NCBI GenBank assembly: GCA_963575745.1 | Contig: CAUYUJ010004780.1 | Coordinates: 801,176-865,175 of the forward strand | DNA from: Prorocentrum cordatum | Lineage: Eukaryota > Sar > Dinophyceae > Prorocentrales > Prorocentraceae | Reading direction: 5' to 3' | DNA: 64,000 nucleotides | In this document: positions 60,162 to 64,000 of the stretch, piece after piece | Layout of the letters: each line of letters starts with the position of its first letter | Numbering within the stretch: position 1 is the first letter of the stretch | Translations under genes and position numbers: made by a program | The notes under the pieces: model-generated | The model's input: only the letters and a program-made list of their open reading frames with translations | Told to the model about the DNA's origin: nothing | Databases searched by the model: none

Positions 60162-61104
60162 AGGAGGTCCGTGCCCTCGATCTTGGAGCGGATGTCCTCC
60201 ATCTCGCGGGCGTTGGACTTGTCGTCGCCGTCGGTGATGAGGCCATTCTCGATCATCCTCGTCCAGGCTGCAAGGTGCTCCTGAACGAACGCGTCCACGG
60301 CGTCGGCCCCGCCACCTTTGGACAGCGAGACGCGACCATAGACGCGGACGGCCTCGTTCAGCTCGTCACTGTCGTCGAGGCGGCATCGAGCTTCAACCGC
60401 CTCTCGAATCCCGCCCAATGGCTGGCCCAGGAAGCGCCGTCGCCCGAGTCGACTGCCCGCTGGTATCCCGCGTCGTTGCCGAAGTGAATGATGATGTAGG
60501 ACTCGATGCACGTCTTCGCGCGGTCCGTGGCGACGGCGCGGGCCCTGGTGAACCAGTGCACCTTGTCCGAGAGCTTGTGGTCGTTCATGTAGAGGCAGGC
60601 GAAACTTGCGCAGCTCGTCGTGCAGGAGGACCGCGGCCGAGGAAGCCGACAGATTGGGCTTGTCGGCCTTCAGCCCCTTCCTGGAATCCAAAGCCGCGTC
60701 GCGGAGCTTCTTGGGGAGCTCGGCGTGGTTACCCTGATAGGCGACCGTGGCCTCCGTGAGCCCAGCCACTGACGTGGCCAGACCTTTGACGATCTCCTGG
60801 AGCGCGACCAGCTCGGGTTTCACCGGCCCTGCGCCAAGACCAGGCGGCCTGTCCTCGCCCTGGCGCGTCGGCGATACGCCGGCAGCAGGCGCACTCGAAG
60901 CCGCTGGGCCTCTCGGCGTCGTTGGCTGCTGGTCCGCCTCGGCCGCCTCCTGGTGATCCTCTTGCTCCCACTGTCTTCGTAGTAGCCGCGCTCGAGCTCG
61001 TCGCATGCAACCTGGAGCGCCGCGCTGCCCTCCTTCAAAGCTTCGATGGCCTCCTCGTCCTTGACAGACGTAGCCCTGAGCGCAGTCGTAGATTGCGTTT
61101 GCAT
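59948..61104 (-). CDS. gag: Gag of the gypsy-like element (frameshifted)
   Basis: ATG at 61104 begins MQTQSTTALRATSVKDEEAI, EALKEGSAALQVACDELERG. After a break the main frame carries LVALQEIVKGLATSVAGLTE and LSASSAAVLLHDELRKF. A second break follows; the capsid-like part is in the frame 60588-60358 (MNDHKLSDKVHWFTRARAVA, SYIIIHFGNDAGYQRAVDSG), then back to the main frame (DDSDELNEAVRVYGRVSLSK, VQEHLAAWTRMIENGLI, DLLCYLMELPEFPTLVES). Three or more indels are therefore needed to read it through. The predominantly helical, Ala/Leu-rich organisation fits a capsid. Confidence 0.6.
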
Positions 61105-61304
61105 TGATAAAAACTATTAATTGCTTTACCACTTGGAAGAGGTGTAGTGTTACATCGTTGTTTACAACATACCCAAACAAATATAAAACAAGAGAGTAAA
61201 GATAAGATTCGACGGCCAACGTGAAAGAATCGCAAAAAAAAATCGATATAACCGTGTGTATTGGGATCAGCTTGGTTTGCAAGCGACATCTTGGTTTGCT
61301 TTGA
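61105..61304. other. AT-rich spacer between gypsy-like Gag and the LINE
   Basis: Clearly AT-richer than both neighbours. On the minus strand it is the 5' leader of the gypsy-like Gag and may be the inner part of a 5' LTR. TTGGTTTGC is repeated (61273, 61291). No gene. Confidence 0.5.
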
Positions 61305-61326
61305 GCCGTAGCCATTTTGGCTCAAG
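61305..61326 (+). other. Complete dinoflagellate spliced leader (22 nt) in genomic DNA
   Basis: The 22 nt match the DinoSL exactly: G (allowed at the first variable position), CCGTAG, then CCATTTTGGCTCAAG. The next bases are TGGCTCAG and, at 61341-61352, TGGCTCAGCTCA, resembling decayed SL 3' ends. No GT donor follows, so this is not an SL RNA gene. It sits at the 5' end of a LINE, as expected if a trans-spliced LINE mRNA was reverse-transcribed to its very end. Confidence 0.92.
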
Positions 61327-61483
61327 TGGCTCAGGCTGTTGTGGCTCAGCTCAAGCGTCCAAACCAAATTGTGGGGGCAGTCTATCTTCGCCTGTCGCCT
61401 GGGCGGTCTACCACCACAGTTTTTGATTTCTCGCTGCATTCACATTATGTTTCTCTTTGCTCGAACTCCTTCAGACAGCAGCC

Positions 61484-62509
61484 ATGTCCGGAAGTTCTAG
61501 TTCAGCAGTTCCCGGTGTCATGAAGCCCTCGTTCTCAAAGGACAAGGAAACATTGCGCCGCCTACCGATCGGGCGAAGCAGGTAAAGGAGGCGTTGTCGC
61601 CCGAGTCAAGTCGGCGTGCAGAGGTAGACACCTTCATGCACGACTCTGAGCAGCTGAAGTTCGCTGACGTTCCGGCATTCCCGGGCGTCGGTGCAGACCC
61701 GAGCGCCGCCGCGGCGGTTGCTCCCAGGACCGGCCCTTCGGGTGGCAGTCCTGGCGGGGGGAATGGCCCTTCGGGCGGTATCCTTCCGGGCCCCGGGACC
61801 GGCCCTTCGGGTGGCAGTCCCGGTGGCGCACCCGGAACCGGCCCTGCGGATGGCAGTTCTGGGCCGGGTGCGGGTTTCATCCCCCCGGGAGCGGGCGCGG
61901 GTTTCGCCCCCCCGCCGGCACCTGCATTTCCAGAGATGCCAGAGGAGAGCTCTCCGGGCGAGAAGGCGTTGTTCCAGATGTTGAAACACATGAACCACGA
62001 GATGGCCACAAAGAGCGCTCTTACAACCATGCACCACACCATCAAGGAAGAGACCCAGATTGCCATCTCCGAGGCCGTGACTCCTTTGAAAGACGAGATG
62101 CAGGACTTGCGGAACCGCATGGAGCAGCTCGAGACTTCGGCCTCAAGCGGTCCTTCGAACAAGCGGCACCTGGCCCTTTTGAGCGGCATGGACATTTCCA
62201 ATCGCCGCGTCGCTTTCATTGGATTCGACGGGGACGACTTGGGCCAGCGCGTTCGTGAGATGAATCGGTACGTTGGCACTCTGGAGAACGTTCCTATTGG
62301 AATGATTGGCCATTTTTCTCCGGCCCTAGGAACAGCCAGAAACCGACCCGTGCATCGTATCTCGAGTTTGTTTCACCGCACGATGCATCGAGTTTTTTGA
62401 ACGTCGAAAAGACGAAGAGATTCTCTTTGCAGTCCAGTGGCCGTGTTATTGCCGTGAAACTTGCAAAATACCAGGTCAACCTTGCCGGGGATTGGGCCCT
62501 CCGGTAGGC
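61484..62509 (+). CDS. LINE ORF1 (spliced-leader LINE), frameshifted
   Basis: ATG at 61484 begins MSGSSSSAVPGVMKPSFSKD. A frame change near 61555 leads to the long frame (61594-62400): SRRAEVDTFMHDSEQLKFAD, a (GGGPSGG)-type Gly/Pro/Ser repeat region, then a probable coiled coil (KEETQIAISEAVTPLKDEMQ, DLRNRMEQLE). NRRVAFIGFDGDDLGQRV follows, which resembles the first strand and RNP2-like motif of an RRM. A second frame change near 62330-62345 continues as YLEFVSPHDASSFLNVEKTK and VIAVKLAKYQVNLAG to a stop at about 62509. The coiled coil plus RRM-like layout is typical of L1-type ORF1 RNA-binding proteins, but the RRM call is tentative. Confidence 0.6.
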
Positions 62510-62759
62510 AGCCGAAATGGTTCAGACAGACTCTGGCCGTGACTCCCGCATCGATTGGCAGGGTCGCGTGGTCAGGGTCGGCGAGACAGTTGCTTTCGAA
62601 CAGGGGCCGGGTGACCTCCAAGGTATTTTTAAAGGTCAGTTTTCGCGCCTCCGGATCCCGTAGGGACGCGGGGGGGCCAGCTCTGACAGTGACGCATTAA
62701 TCGCACTGCCTTCCGCCCACGGCTTAGCCGTTAGCGAGCGGCCCCCGGGCGCTCGACGC

Positions 62760-63563
62760 TTGCGCGTTCGAGGGCCTCGTTCTTTAGAACCTTTGAACCG
62801 CAGGCAGGGCGCTATTCCCGCTCGCCCTCTTCCTCTTTGTTTTCCTCTCCCTGTTGTTCCTTCTCCTCCTCGAAGAGTTGGCGGCATTGCCAATAATCAG
62901 CGCAACTTGCATTATTACTTTAACCGTTCTCCACAGAGTGAGCCTCGAGACAGGGTGCCGCGCGAATCCGGCACCTCACTGTCTCTCGCAGCTTTTGACC
63001 TCACCATTGTACATGTGAATATCCAAGGCTTTTCCGATAAGCACAAGGCTGAGCTTGAAGCCCGGCTTCGCCTCTTCCCCTCTCTTCCCGTCCTCGTTTT
63101 TCTGAATGAGACGTGGCTTGATTCTTCTTGTCCGTACCCTGGTCTCACAAATTTTTCCATTCTTGTTCGCAGAGATCGTGTATCGAGTGCTCGTGGTGGA
63201 ATCTTAGTGTATGTGTTGTCCTCTTTTGGCCACCTCTTCTCTCCCCTATCCAAATCGCCCATTGCCGAGCTTGCATGGTGTTTATTTCATTATTATTGCG
63301 GTCCTATTCTTCTTGGTTGCATGTATCGACCGCCGCGCCACGGAGAGATTGTGAGTCTTCAGGCCTTGTTTGATGAATGGGAGGTCCATTCCCCGTTGGC
63401 TGTAGGCAGCTTGTTGATTGGAGATTTTAACGTGCACCAGAAGGAATGGCTATACTACTCCAACCGCTCCAGCCCAGAAGGGGCGTTTATGCAGCAGGTG
63501 TGCACGTCGCGCGGTTTTTTTCGAGAAGGTTCAAAAACCTACTCGCAATCGGCACTTGCTTGA
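62760..63563 (+). CDS. LINE ORF2, AP-type endonuclease (spliced-leader LINE), first part
   Basis: The first ~70 codons have no counterpart; the domain starts near 62990 with FDLTIVHVNIQGFSDKHKAE. LVFLNETWLDSSCPYPGL carries the catalytic Glu, then RGGILVYVLSS, LLGCMYRPPRHGE and SLLIGDFNVHQKEW with D-x-N. These are the motifs of LINE APE endonucleases. The frame is lost at a T run around 63518-63524, two-thirds through the domain. The start is unresolved because the upstream sequence is open without a clear initiation site. Confidence 0.75.
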   Translation: MRVRGPRSLEPLNRRQGAIPARPLPLCFPLPVVPSPPRRVGGIANNQRNLHYYFNRSPQSEPRDRVPRESGTSLSLAAFDLTIVHVNIQGFSDKHKAELEARLRLFPSLPVLVFLNETWLDSSCPYPGLTNFSILVRRDRVSSARGGILVYVLSSFGHLFSPLSKSPIAELAWCLFHYYCGPILLGCMYRPPRHGEIVSLQALFDEWEVHSPLAVGSLLIGDFNVHQKEWLYYSNRSSPEGAFMQQVCTSRGFFREGSKTYSQSALA

Positions 63564-63801
63564 TTTAGTCTTGACAGATATACCAGACATCGTGAATGTA
63601 GACGTCTCGGCAACGATCGCCGACCACAGTGTTGTATTAGTGCACGTTGTTCCCCCACCTTTGTCTGTTGTTTCTTCTCGAAGACAGGTGTGGGATTTCA
63701 AGTTTGCCAACTGGAGAGTTATCAAGCAACGCATTCGTTCTGAAGGGTGGGATGGGATCGACAGTGCCACTCCTAACCCAGCAGCCCATTACTTATGCTG
63801 A
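63525..63801 (+). CDS. LINE ORF2, end of the endonuclease (frame 2)
   Basis: After a one-base shift the domain continues NRHLLDLVLTDIPDIVNVDV and ATIADHSVVLVHVV: the LDLVLTD and DH motifs that close the APE fold. VWDFKFANWRVIKQRIRSEG follows. The frame stops at 63801, and coding similarity resumes in a third frame. Confidence 0.7.
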
Positions 63802-63802
63802 T

Positions 63803-64000
63803 TTTTTTATTCTCTTTAATGCAGCAGTTTATCCCTCAGCGCACAATCGAGTCTCGCTCGACACATCCTTGGCTCGACGCACAGGCGTTAGCTCTTGTTT
63901 CCGCGAAGGTCGCTGCCGAGGAACCGCGGATTTCCCACACGCCGTTTCTCGGTGTAGCGCAGGTTTGCTCTCAGCGTTTGAACGACACACCTGTCGCGTT
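63803..64000 (+). CDS. LINE ORF2, endonuclease-RT linker (frame 3, partial)
   Basis: Open to the window edge: LMQQFIPQRTIESRSTHPWL, DAQALALVSAKVAAEEP. The S-x-HPWL segment followed by an Ala/Lys-rich helix is typical of the stretch just before RT in LINEs. RT itself is outside the window. Confidence 0.55.

Larger units (their letters stand above)
53034..61104 (-). mobile_element. Ty3/gypsy-like retrotransposon with a methyltransferase-like domain before integrase
   Basis: Minus strand, 5' to 3': Gag (61104), zinc-binding and protease region, RT and RNase H, methyltransferase-like domain, integrase (stop near 53034). RT-RNase H-integrase order is that of Ty3/gypsy. About 8.1 kb of coding sequence, interrupted by at least six small frameshifts. 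LTRs could not be identified: at the 5' side only 200 bp separate Gag from the opposite-strand LINE, which may have inserted into or next to the LTR. Confidence 0.8.
61305..64000 (+). mobile_element. Second LINE with spliced leader at its 5' end (truncated by window edge)
   Basis: Starts with the DinoSL, followed by ~160 bp of 5' UTR, ORF1 (61484 to about 62509), a 250-500-bp spacer and ORF2 beginning with an AP-type endonuclease (about 62990-63680), then the endonuclease-RT linker (63800 on). RT lies beyond the window. At least one frameshift in ORF1 and two in ORF2. Confidence 0.8.

Noticed and set aside
61305-61326. SL RNA gene
   Set aside because: No GT donor follows the 22-nt leader and no Sm-site downstream was seen; it is a retroposed copy.

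Overview
This is nuclear DNA of a dinoflagellate; the genus cannot be told. The strongest evidence is a complete copy of the 22-nt dinoflagellate spliced leader (DinoSL) at 61305-61326, plus a relic with two mismatches on the minus strand at 52297-52317. Supporting signs are a high-GC, gene-poor, repeat-choked sequence, retroelements typical of dinoflagellates, and a ribosomal-protein intron with a GC donor.

Only one ordinary host gene is recognised: two exons of ribosomal protein eS7 (RPS7) on the minus strand (10398-10168 and 8283-8221), separated by a 1.9-kb intron. The remaining exons were not found. To its left lie 8 kb of satellites: a 90-bp satellite, three (GTC)n arrays with shared flanks, a long 14-bp minisatellite and a second, unrelated 14-bp minisatellite. 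To its right are purine-rich tracts, a possible LTR-like element (12557-15163), an 85-bp tandem repeat and (ATC)n.

Three large retroelements follow. (1) 17460-24180, minus strand: a tyrosine-recombinase retroelement (DIRS/PAT/Ngaro group) with split direct repeats A1 ... B1-A2 ... B2. It encodes a small membrane/Cys-rich ORF, a Gag-like ORF, RT-RNase H-tyrosine recombinase, and a C5-methyltransferase-like ORF coupled through a TAATG stop-start overlap. (2) About 30060-38580, minus strand: a LINE with a RanBP2-type zinc-finger ORF1, RNase H, AP-type endonuclease, RT, a C2H2 finger and a C-terminal methyltransferase-like domain. (3) 53034-61104, minus strand: a Ty3/gypsy-like element with Gag, protease, RT-RNase H, a methyltransferase-like domain and a DD35E integrase. 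A second LINE starts at the spliced leader (61305) and runs off the right edge. All are broken by small frameshifts, many in homopolymers, so decay and consensus error cannot be separated from sequence alone.

Between these elements are low-complexity tracts (25.5-30 kb, 38.7-39.5 kb), a foldback-like family with AAGCTA-repeat arms (40369-44134 and a solo arm at 51217-51797), an AT-rich island (41.3-46.2 kb), degenerate 1.1-1.35-kb tandem units (about 48.1-50.7 kb) and an 88-nt poly(A) run.

The most striking observation is that three unrelated retroelement orders in one window each carry a cytosine-C5-methyltransferase-like module in a different position. LINE-type machinery and spliced-leader-bearing copies also occur side by side, as expected if LINE enzymes recycle trans-spliced mRNAs into the genome.
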